A stretch of DNA of 10,835 nt, taken from positions 1-10,835 of the forward strand of contig CADCQO010000187.1 of assembly GCA_902803585.1 (NCBI GenBank). Reading direction: 5' to 3'. The notes below the pieces were generated by a model that was given only the letters and a program-made list of their open reading frames with translations, did no database searches and had not been told where the DNA came from. The DNA comes from an uncultured Ruminococcus sp. (GTDB taxonomy: Bacteria > Bacillota > Clostridia > Oscillospirales > Acutalibacteraceae). Below are positions 1 through 6,035 of this stretch, piece by piece (the first letter of the stretch is position 1; each line of letters starts with the position of its first letter). A program made the position numbers and the translations under genes.

Positions 1-1013
1 CTGGCGGTTTCGTTGCCGCAGCCCGAACCGTCACTCAGCGTTCCGTCCGGTTTCAGACGGTAGTAGTAGCCCGGAACGGTCATTTCAAACCAGCCGCCGT
101 CCGCTGTAAACGTATGGTTGAATACAACGTCCATGATGACACCGATACCCGCCTTGTGCAGTGCCTGTACCATCTGTTTGAACTCTCTGATGCGCACATT
201 GCCGTCAAACGGATCAGTAGAGTAGGAACCTTCCGGAACATTGTAGTTTTTCGGGTCATAGCCCCAGTTGAATTCATCGGAATCCGTATCGGACTCGTCT
301 ACTGTTGCATAGTCATAGACGGGCAGAAGCTGCACATGGGTAACGCCCAGTTTTTTCAGATAGTCGATACAAGTGGAATAAGTTCCCTCGTCATTCAATG
401 TTGTACCGTTTTCCGTAAAGGCAAGATACTTTCCCTTGTATTTTACTGATACGCCTGACACCTCGCTGTTGGAAAAGTCCTTGATATGCACTTCCCACAC
501 AACAGCATCTGTCGGGTCATCATAAAGAATATGTTCGTCCTTGTCCCAGCCTGCGGGATCAGTCGCTTTCAGGTCAACCACCATGCTGCGGTCGCCGTTA
601 ACGCCGGCAGCCTTTGCATAAATATCCGCCGTTTCACGGGTAATGCCGTTTACCGTCACCTGATAGGTATAATAACGATTTTTCTGATCGCCGCTGATGA
701 CAGTGCTCCATACGCCGTCAGCCCCCTTTGTCATAGGAACAGTCGAGAGATTCTGTGCGCCCGCCTCTTTGGAACTGCCCGTTGAGTAGAGTTTGACAGC
801 CACCCTTGAAGCGGTAGGTGCCCAGACCTTGAAAGTTGTTGCTGCAGGTGTATAAACCGCCCCCAGATCATTTCCGTTATATGCCTGTGCATCTAATTCA
901 TGCGCTAAAGTTACCGTTGCCGGCTGAGTTGTTGCTTTCTCCGCATTTACCATTATCATTCCTCCTGTCAACGCTGCTATCGCTATAAAAACACTGAAAA
1001 TTTTTTTGAACAT
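1..1013 (-). CDS. pulA: Secreted type I pullulanase, N-terminal part (gene runs off the left edge)
   Basis: Debranching enzyme that hydrolyses alpha-1,6 links in pullulan and branched starch. I translated it from the minus strand: 337 full codons are present and there is no stop before the window edge. Residues 1-24 look like a signal peptide (Lys pair, hydrophobic core, VNA before E25). A CBM48-type beta-sandwich follows, recognisable by TFKVWAPTASRVAVKLY at 60-76. The GH13 catalytic barrel then begins: FNWGYDPKNYNVPEGSYST around 248-266 is the YNWGYDP hallmark of type I pullulanases (subfamily GH13_14), and DVVFNHT at 295-301 is GH13 conserved region I. The catalytic Asp/Glu/Asp lie beyond the window. 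The family is usually 650-850 residues, so about half is missing. The start at 1013 is chosen because it gives a signal peptide, but its ribosome site (AGGGGGG, 12 nt away) is weaker than an internal AGGAGG before Met21. Family call is firm; secretion is inferred. Confidence 0.94.
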   Translation of the reverse strand, partial: MFKKIFSVFIAIAALTGGMIMVNAEKATTQPATVTLAHELDAQAYNGNDLGAVYTPAATTFKVWAPTASRVAVKLYSTGSSKEAGAQNLSTVPMTKGADGVWSTVISGDQKNRYYTYQVTVNGITRETADIYAKAAGVNGDRSMVVDLKATDPAGWDKDEHILYDDPTDAVVWEVHIKDFSNSEVSGVSVKYKGKYLAFTENGTTLNDEGTYSTCIDYLKKLGVTHVQLLPVYDYATVDESDTDSDEFNWGYDPKNYNVPEGSYSTDPFDGNVRIREFKQMVQALHKAGIGVIMDVVFNHTFTADGGWFEMTVPGYYYRLKPDGTLSDGSGCGNETA

Positions 1014-1058
1014 ATGCAATCTCTGCCCCCCTATCTCCGATTGCTCATTGCCTTCTAT

Positions 1059-1088
1059 ATTCTATCACACTTTCACACACGATTACAA
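1059..1088 (-). promoter_or_regulatory. Probable sigma-A promoter of the pullulanase gene (extended -10)
   Basis: On the minus strand TTGTAA (1088-1083) and TAGAAT (1064-1059) are separated by 18 nt, and a TGA directly before the -10 supplies the TGn of an extended -10 element. Transcription would begin near 1052, giving a leader of about 40 nt. The A/T-rich stretch 1090-1117 lies just upstream and could act as an UP-like element. Neither hexamer is perfect, so this is a reasonable candidate and not a certain one. Confidence 0.5.
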
Positions 1089-1154
1089 CAATTTTTTTTC
1101 AAATTCGATTTTTTTATGCAAAACATACTAACAGTCAGCGGAAGCGCACAACGA

Positions 1155-1196
1155 AAGACCGGACCGCCGATGATGAATCACCAGCCATCCGGTCTT
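1155..1196 (-). terminator. Probable terminator after the AI-2E family gene
   Basis: A perfect 9-bp inverted repeat, AAGACCGGA (1155-1163) and TCCGGTCTT (1188-1196), encloses a 24-nt loop. Read leftward, the hairpin is followed by the weak U-rich run TTTCGTT. It lies 57 nt past the stop codon of the AI-2E gene and before the pullulanase promoter, where a terminator is expected. The long loop and broken U-run make it weaker than the other terminators in the window. The remaining sequence between 1089 and 1253 shows only A/T-rich DNA and no gene. Confidence 0.5.
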
Positions 1197-1253
1197 ATTA
1201 CAAACTGCGGAAAGGGAACGTATGCCCGAAGCTTTGCCGCAGCTTTTCCATTT

Positions 1254-2594
1254 TCATTTTGATTCTGGTTTGCTGTCAGAAAGGGGTTCAGGAGCGGTTT
1301 CCGGCGCAGATTCTGAAGCGGTATCAGCAGCATTTTCTCCGATTGTTTCGTTGTCGTGTGCCATTTCATCAATGCTTTGCTGGAATTCCTCCAGTTCCCG
1401 TGCGTCCTGTGCCGAAGCATAATGCACTTCGTATTTGTAGGCGGGAATTTTCTTTTCCTTGATGCGCCGATAGACAAAACGGCGAACCATCGTATAGATT
1501 ACATATGTGACAGGGCCGCTGACAAGCAGACCGATCAGACCAAAGAACGCACTGAAAAGAACGATTGCCGAAATCATGATGATAGGCGGCAGACCAATGC
1601 GTGAACCGACCACTCTGGGGAAAATCAGGTTGCCCTCTATCTGCTGGAGCACTACCATATAGACGATGAACCACAGCGCCTGCCAGGGGTTGGTAGTTGC
1701 GAGCAGGAGCAGTGCCACGACTGACGAACCGATGAAAATACCGAACATGGGAATCCATGACATCAGCGCTACCACGACACCGCCCAGCGCCGCATACGGG
1801 AACCCGAAAACCGTCATGCCGAGCGCAGTCAGCAGACCGATAATAACACATTCTATCATCTGTCCGGTAATGCTGTTATAGAAGGATTTATTCGTCAGAT
1901 CACCGACTTCTACGATAAAATCCGCTTTTTTGGTCGGAAAGATAGAATAGACCAATTTCTTGACATCGGAAGAAATAATCTCTTTTTTGCCGAGAATATA
2001 CACCGCCAGCACGAAGCCAAGAAAGAAATTCACAGCGGCATTGATGGTTGTACTGATTACCGTAAAGGCAGAATTGACCAGTGAAGAGCTGTTATTCTGC
2101 AGGAAGTTAACAATCTGTTTGTTGACTGTATCCCAGTCAATATTGATGTGAGAAGCCACCTCACCGATAAAATCCTCACGCTTTGCAAGCTCTGCCACCC
2201 ACTCCTGCAAATTGCTGATAATTCCCGGAATCGCCTCTGCAATGGTTTTCAGACTCTTGCCGATTTCAGGAATAATGATAATCAGAAAGACCGCAATCAC
2301 GACAATAAACAAGCTGATAGACAAAACAATTGCAATAGGCCGCCTTGCTTTTTCCTGCCAGGGCTTGACAGTTTTTCCTTTCTTCGCACGGAAAAGATGC
2401 TGTTCAATCAGCTTGAGGGGCACGTTCAGAATAAAAATCACCACGCCCGCAATAATGAACGGGGTCATTACCTCAATCAGCCATCGGATAAAGTTGAACA
2501 CAAGGTTCATATAGTTAAAGCTGAGGTAAAACAGGATAATACACGCCGCCAGAAAGAAAATCCGCAGCATCGTTTTTCTGTTGAATTCCATCAT
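1254..2594 (-). CDS. AI-2E family transporter (membrane protein)
   Basis: A 446-residue polytopic membrane protein of the AI-2E/UPF0118 family (TqsA, YtvI and YdiK relatives). Members have been linked to autoinducer-2 export or to Na+/H+ antiport, so the substrate here cannot be stated. Hydrophobic segments lie at about 8-29, 36-58, 86-110, 183-203, 245-270, 273-300, 306-318 and 338-375. Between segments three and four is the polar stretch of roughly 70 residues typical of the family. QQIEGNLIFPRVVG at 317-330, followed by GLPP, is the family signature. The C-terminus (about 395-446) is acidic and rich in Ser, Glu, Ala and Pro, and is likely disordered and cytoplasmic. Two adjacent ATG codons start the frame. 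AGGGAG at 2604-2599 is 4 nt from the first and 7 nt from the second (2591), so the second is the likelier start. It is monocistronic, with its own promoter and a probable terminator. Confidence 0.92.
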   Translation of the reverse strand: MMEFNRKTMLRIFFLAACIILFYLSFNYMNLVFNFIRWLIEVMTPFIIAGVVIFILNVPLKLIEQHLFRAKKGKTVKPWQEKARRPIAIVLSISLFIVVIAVFLIIIIPEIGKSLKTIAEAIPGIISNLQEWVAELAKREDFIGEVASHINIDWDTVNKQIVNFLQNNSSSLVNSAFTVISTTINAAVNFFLGFVLAVYILGKKEIISSDVKKLVYSIFPTKKADFIVEVGDLTNKSFYNSITGQMIECVIIGLLTALGMTVFGFPYAALGGVVVALMSWIPMFGIFIGSSVVALLLLATTNPWQALWFIVYMVVLQQIEGNLIFPRVVGSRIGLPPIIMISAIVLFSAFFGLIGLLVSGPVTYVIYTMVRRFVYRRIKEKKIPAYKYEVHYASAQDARELEEFQQSIDEMAHDNETIGENAADTASESAPETAPEPLSDSKPESK

Positions 2595-2676
2595 TTCACT
2601 CCCTTACTATTCAAAATAATGCATTGCAGACCGTCATGTTTTCGCAAACTTTTTTCATATCCGGCTGCGTATTTCG

Positions 2677-2705
2677 ATTATAATACAGTTTTCCGGTAAA
2701 GTCAA
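2677..2705 (-). promoter_or_regulatory. Sigma-A promoter of the AI-2E family gene
   Basis: TTGACT at 2705-2700 and a perfect TATAAT at 2682-2677 are separated by exactly 17 nt on the minus strand. The start of transcription would be near 2670, leaving a leader of about 75 nt. The promoter sits between the ATPase terminator and the AI-2E start, which makes that gene an independent transcription unit. I see no convincing regulatory structure in the leader. Confidence 0.85.
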
Positions 2706-2754
2706 CAAGCCTTTTGACATATCGGTGAACGAAATCCGTCAGATGCTTTTTTTC

Positions 2755-2801
2755 AGAAAAACAGCCGTGAACACAGGCATCATTCTGCGTTCACGGCTGT
2801 T
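2755..2801 (-). terminator. Rho-independent terminator of the metal-efflux operon
   Basis: A perfect 12-bp inverted repeat, ACAGCCGTGAAC (2761-2772) and GTTCACGGCTGT (2789-2800), has a 16-nt loop. Read leftward it is followed by a run of five U. It begins 6 nt past the ATPase stop codon. The combination of stem, U-run and position makes it a confident terminator. Confidence 0.88.
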
Positions 2802-2806
2802 GAGGA

Positions 2807-4690
2807 TCAGAGGTTTTTCACCATCATCGCGCGCACGGCATTGAGCACTGCCAACACCATTACGCCGACATCGGCAAAAATAGCAATCCACATATTTGCC
2901 AGACCGACCGCCCCCAATACGAGGCAGATCAGCTTGACACCGATAGAAAACCAGATATTTTCCCTGACGATGCGCATACATCTGCGGGCAATGCGTATAG
3001 CTTTGGCGATTTTCAGCGGGTCATCGTCCATCAGAACGACATCGGCAGCTTCAATGGCGGCATCGGAACCCAGCGCACCCATGGCGATACCCACATCAGC
3101 TCTTGTCAGTACGGGAGCATCGTTAATGCCGTCACCCGCAAAGGCGACAATACCGGAATCCCTGTTATTCAGCAGTTCTTCGACACGCGTCACCTTGTCA
3201 GCAGGCAAAAGGCCGCTGTATACCTTATCTATCGTCAGCTCTTCCGCTGCTGCCTGCGCCGCCTGTGCGTTATCGCCTGTCAGCATGACGGTCTGACGGA
3301 TACCCGCCTGTCTGAGCTGTTCGACTGCCTGTTTTGCTGTCGGCTTCACACGGTCGGATATTTCGATATGTCCCAGATATACGCCGTCTTTCGCCACATG
3401 AATGATCGTTCCTGTGTGTTTGTGCGGGCACTGCTCGACTTTTGCGCCGACTGCCTGCATCATTTTCAGATTGCCCACACACACGGCGGCACCATTGACT
3501 TTTGCCGAAACACCGCAGCCGGCTGTTTCCTGAATATCCGTAATTTCACAGTCATCATGTTCGTCAGGATATGCTTCACGCAAAGAAACCGCAATCGGGT
3601 GGGAAGAGTACCGCTCCACATGAGCCGCCATGTGCAGAAGGGTGTTTTCGTCCGCCTGTTCGGGGTGTACCGCTGTTACCGCAAAAATTCCCGCTGTCAG
3701 CGTACCCGTCTTATCAAAGACAATCGTCTTTGTACCCGCCAGTGCTTCAAGGCAGTCAGAACCTTTTACCAGAACGCCTTCCCTGCCTGCGCCGCCGATT
3801 CCCGCAAAGAAACTCAGCGGAATGCTGATAACCAGCGCACACGGACAGCTGATAACCAGAAACGTCAATGCACGGTAAATCCAAGTACCCCAGCCGGCAT
3901 TCTGTCCGAAAAGCATCATCAGAAGCGGCGGCAGCACCGCCAGCACCAGCGCCCCGCACACAACCGCCGGCGTATAGACACGGGCGAATTTTGAGATGAA
4001 ATTCTCCGATTTTGACTTGCGGGAGCTGGCATTCTCCACCAGATCGAGAATTTTTGATACGGTAGACTCCCCGAACTCACTTGTTGTTCTGATTCTGAGC
4101 AGTCCCGTCATATTGATACAGCCGCTGATTACTTCATCGCCGGTCATCACATCTCTGGGCAGGCTTTCTCCCGTCAGGGCGCTTGTATTCAGGACGGATT
4201 CTCCCTCGATAATCACGCCGTCAATCGGTATCTTTTCCCCTGCCTTGACGACAATCACCGAACCCGTTTCCACCTCGTCAGGGTCAACCTGTTCCAGTAC
4301 ACCGTCTTTTTCGATATTGGCGTAATCGGGACGAATATCCATCAGTTCGCTGATATTTTTCCTGCTTTTTCCGACAGCGTAACTCTGAAACCATTCACCG
4401 ATCTGATAAAACAGCATGACCGCAATCGCTTCGAGATAATCCCCCTCGCCCATCACTGCAATGATGATCGCGCCGATGGTTGCTATCGCCATGAGAAAGC
4501 ATTCATCAAACGGCTGTAAATTCTTCACGCCCTTCGCCGCTTTCATCAGGATATCATAACCGATAATCAGGTACGGTATCAGGAACAGCAGCAGCCGCCA
4601 GACACCTTCTGCGGGTACAAACAGGAACGCTGCCATGAGGACTGCTGAAACAATAATGCGTATCAGGTTTTTCTTTTGTTTCTTACTCAT
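2807..4690 (-). CDS. cadA: P1B-2 type heavy-metal (Zn/Cd/Pb) translocating ATPase
   Basis: Inner-membrane pump that exports soft divalent cations at the cost of ATP. From the ATG at 4690 it has 627 residues. Visible motifs are TGES (actuator, 173-176), the membrane metal site CPC (282-284), DKTGTLT with phospho-acceptor D326, the SSHP His-Pro pair of P1B pumps (H364, P365), and GDGINDAP (519-526). In the last membrane helices K586 and D607 (in MWIAIFADVG) are the Lys/Asp pair that marks the ZntA/CadA subgroup and excludes a copper pump. The protein starts directly at the first helix pair and has no N-terminal HMA domain. That domain is encoded by the separate gene just upstream, 9 nt away. 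A longer frame from TTG 4696 exists, but its spacing to the GTGAG ribosome site is only 2 nt against 8 nt for the ATG. Zn versus Cd versus Pb cannot be told from sequence. Confidence 0.94.
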   Translation of the reverse strand: MSKKQKKNLIRIIVSAVLMAAFLFVPAEGVWRLLLFLIPYLIIGYDILMKAAKGVKNLQPFDECFLMAIATIGAIIIAVMGEGDYLEAIAVMLFYQIGEWFQSYAVGKSRKNISELMDIRPDYANIEKDGVLEQVDPDEVETGSVIVVKAGEKIPIDGVIIEGESVLNTSALTGESLPRDVMTGDEVISGCINMTGLLRIRTTSEFGESTVSKILDLVENASSRKSKSENFISKFARVYTPAVVCGALVLAVLPPLLMMLFGQNAGWGTWIYRALTFLVISCPCALVISIPLSFFAGIGGAGREGVLVKGSDCLEALAGTKTIVFDKTGTLTAGIFAVTAVHPEQADENTLLHMAAHVERYSSHPIAVSLREAYPDEHDDCEITDIQETAGCGVSAKVNGAAVCVGNLKMMQAVGAKVEQCPHKHTGTIIHVAKDGVYLGHIEISDRVKPTAKQAVEQLRQAGIRQTVMLTGDNAQAAQAAAEELTIDKVYSGLLPADKVTRVEELLNNRDSGIVAFAGDGINDAPVLTRADVGIAMGALGSDAAIEAADVVLMDDDPLKIAKAIRIARRCMRIVRENIWFSIGVKLICLVLGAVGLANMWIAIFADVGVMVLAVLNAVRAMMVKNL

Positions 4691-4699
4691 ACGCAAAAC

Positions 4700-4921
4700 T
4701 CACTTCAAAAAGATTTCGCAGTCGCTTTCCACTTTTTTGCAGTTCTTCGCCACCTGTTTCATCACTGCAGCAGGGTCTGCGCCTTCTTCAAATTCTACCG
4801 TCATTTTCAGCGTCATGAAGTTAACAACAGCATCTTTGACACCTTCGGTCTTTTTGGCGGCAGCCTCCATTTTGTTTGCACAGTTTGCACAGTCCACATC
4901 AATTTTATAGGTCTTTTTCAT
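4700..4921 (-). CDS. Free-standing HMA-domain metal-binding protein
   Basis: A 73-residue protein that consists of a single heavy-metal-associated (ferredoxin-like) domain. The metal-binding loop is DCANCANKME, with Cys11 and Cys14 as the CxxC ligands. The DCANCA form is typical of the HMA domains fused to Zn/Cd/Pb ATPases, in contrast to the GMTCxxC form common in copper chaperones. Two further Cys (C61, C68) near the C-terminus are unusual for so small a domain and might add ligands. It is the first gene of the efflux operon and its stop is 9 nt before the ATPase ATG, so it most likely hands metal to, or senses metal for, that pump. Ribosome site AAGGGGAG (4937-4930) lies 8 nt before the ATG. 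No signal peptide is present, so it is cytoplasmic. Confidence 0.9.
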   Translation of the reverse strand: MKKTYKIDVDCANCANKMEAAAKKTEGVKDAVVNFMTLKMTVEFEEGADPAAVMKQVAKNCKKVESDCEIFLK

Positions 4922-4940
4922 AGGAACATCTCCCCTTCGT

Positions 4941-4970
4941 AATCATTAAACGATTGTTTAATCGTTAAAT
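4941..4970. promoter_or_regulatory. Palindromic operator of the metal-efflux operon (ArsR/SmtB-like)
   Basis: Two perfect inverted repeats overlap: ATTAAAC-GATT-GTTTAAT at 4945-4962 and AACGATT-GTTT-AATCGTT at 4949-4966. In addition AATCATTAAA (4941-4950) recurs as AATCGTTAAA (4960-4969), a direct repeat with 9 of 10 bases equal. The block begins 3 bases downstream of the -10 element and covers the expected start of transcription, so a bound repressor would block initiation. A/T-rich palindromes at this place are typical of metal sensors of the ArsR/SmtB family. No regulator gene is adjacent, so it would act in trans. The repeat is seen; the regulator is inferred. Confidence 0.65.
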
Positions 4971-4972
4971 CT

Positions 4973-5001
4973 ATTTTACTCCATTTATTCCCTCTTGTCA
5001 A
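4973..5001 (-). promoter_or_regulatory. Sigma-A promoter of the HMA/ATPase operon
   Basis: A perfect TTGACA at 5001-4996 and TAAAAT at 4978-4973 are separated by exactly 17 nt on the minus strand. The start of transcription is expected near 4966, inside the palindromic operator. The -35 hexamer contains the TGA stop codon of the upstream Nudix gene, so the two units abut with no terminator between them. Confidence 0.85.
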
Positions 5002-5510
5002 TAGTCAAATGAAAATCTTTTTACGGACTTTTCCAGAAAATGCAGCAGAAACTTTTCCGCCAGACTCTGCGGGCGGATAGCAGACTTTGCCTCTTCAAAG
5101 CTGTACCATGCCGCCTTGTCCACTTCCTGACGGTTCAGTCCCTCAAGCGATTCACTCTCTACGATACAGGCGAAATTCAGCATCAGGGTGTTGGACTTTG
5201 CGAAATACTCGCTTTTGTTGAAAGCAGCCGCCTTTACCTCCAGTCCGATTTCCTCCCGCACTTCACGGACAACGGTTTCCTCCGCACTTTCGCCCTTATT
5301 CACATAGCCCGCTACCAAAATATTGCTGTCCCGTCCGTACTGCTGAATGAGCAGAATCTTATCACAGGCGGGGTTCAGCGTTATCATGCTGACAGCGGTA
5401 GAGAAAATCGGAAAACGGTAACACCCGCACTTTGTACAGTAGGGAATCATGCCTTCATGCTCCAGAAACCGCTCTTCGAGTGCCGTACCGCATTCATAAC
5501 AATATTTCAT
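4998..5510 (-). CDS. Nudix hydrolase with N-terminal zinc ribbon (NudC-like)
   Basis: A 170-residue cytoplasmic hydrolase expected to cleave a nucleoside diphosphate linked to another moiety. A zinc ribbon occupies the N-terminus: Cys4/Cys7 and Cys25/Cys28. The Nudix box (GX5EX7REUXEEXGU) is intact at G68-L90, with REVREEIGL carrying the metal-binding Glu residues. Zinc ribbon plus Nudix is the layout of NADH/NAD-capped RNA pyrophosphatase NudC. However, the SQPWPFPxS motif that marks that activity is replaced by SEYFAKS (100-106) ahead of TLML, and the N-terminal NudC domain is missing (NudC is about 260 residues). NAD specificity therefore should not be assumed. The ribosome site AAAGGA lies 10 nt before the ATG. 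There is no clear promoter between ridA and this gene. Its stop codon overlaps the -35 of the metal operon. Confidence 0.88.
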   Translation of the reverse strand: MKYCYECGTALEERFLEHEGMIPYCTKCGCYRFPIFSTAVSMITLNPACDKILLIQQYGRDSNILVAGYVNKGESAEETVVREVREEIGLEVKAAAFNKSEYFAKSNTLMLNFACIVESESLEGLNRQEVDKAAWYSFEEAKSAIRPQSLAEKFLLHFLEKSVKRFSFDY

Positions 5511-5527
5511 CTCTGGTCATTCCTTTC

Positions 5528-5571
5528 AAAAAAAATCGGCTGACCGCCGGAAATTCCCGACAGCCGCCGAT
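5528..5571 (-). terminator. Terminator after ridA, directly ahead of the Nudix gene
   Basis: Read leftward, ATCGGC (5571-5566) pairs with GCCGAT (5540-5535) as the base of a G/C-rich hairpin that is imperfect inside, followed by eight U (5535-5528). It begins 29 nt past the ridA stop. The Nudix ribosome site starts at the end of the U-run and the Nudix ATG is 17 nt further, so the same element could tune read-through into that gene. Confidence 0.7.
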
Positions 5572-5599
5572 CAGATATTCACAATAATATGATATGCTT

Positions 5600-5974
5600 T
5601 TACGCTTCTGCAATAACCTCTACTTCACAGAGAACATTTTTGGGGAGTGTCTTGACAGCCACACAGGAACGGGCAGGCTTGCCGGTAAAATACTGACCAT
5701 AGATCGCATTGAAAGCAGCAAAGTCGTTCATGTCAGCGAGGAAGCAAACAGTCTTGACAGCCTTTTCCAAAGAGCTGCCTGCTGCTTCGAGCAGATTTTT
5801 GAGGTTCTTCATAACCTGTTCTGTCTGACCCTCGATGGTGTCCGCTTCAACATTGCCGGTAGCGGGATTGATAGCGATCTGACCGGAGGTAAAAACGAGT
5901 CCGTTTGTTTTGACTGCCTGAGAGTAAGGGCCGATTGCATCGGGTGCATTTTTGGTGTAAACTACTTCTGCCAT
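5600..5974 (-). CDS. ridA: RidA family reactive enamine/imine deaminase
   Basis: A 124-residue member of the RidA/YjgF/YER057c/UK114 family. It hydrolyses 2-aminoacrylate and 2-aminocrotonate type enamines/imines released by PLP enzymes to the keto acids plus ammonia, which protects other PLP enzymes from damage. Visible family features are GPYSQA (15-20, with Tyr17), FTSGQI (28-33), the conserved substrate-carboxylate-binding Arg at R102 in KPARSCV, and Glu117 in CEVEVIA. Together these place it in the active RidA subgroup and not in an Arg-less subgroup. The functional form is expected to be a trimer in the cytoplasm. The start is ATG 5974, with AAGGAAG 8 nt upstream; an upstream in-frame TTG lies inside the ribosome site and is rejected. 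It is 61 nt downstream of ilvA in the same direction, and IlvA generates exactly its substrate. Confidence 0.95.
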   Translation of the reverse strand: MAEVVYTKNAPDAIGPYSQAVKTNGLVFTSGQIAINPATGNVEADTIEGQTEQVMKNLKNLLEAAGSSLEKAVKTVCFLADMNDFAAFNAIYGQYFTGKPARSCVAVKTLPKNVLCEVEVIAEA

Positions 5975-6035
5975 AATGATTCTTCCTTTCAAAATACTAT
6001 GTGACGGGACAAAGCCCGAACATCATTTTCCACTT

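Noticed and set aside
3368..3994. Long open frame (208 codons) on the plus strand
   Set aside because: It lies antisense inside the P-type ATPase, has no ribosome site, and its translation shows the low-complexity His/Arg/Cys mixture of a mirrored reading frame.
5975..5992. Upstream TTG start of ridA (adds MKGRII)
   Set aside because: The extra codons are the ribosome binding site itself (GGAAG), and the ATG at 5974 begins at the family's usual N-terminus.
5975..6035. CGGG/CCCG hairpin between ilvA and ridA as a terminator
   Set aside because: The stem is only 4 bp (near 6006-6019) and has no U-run on the minus strand, so the two genes remain co-transcribed.
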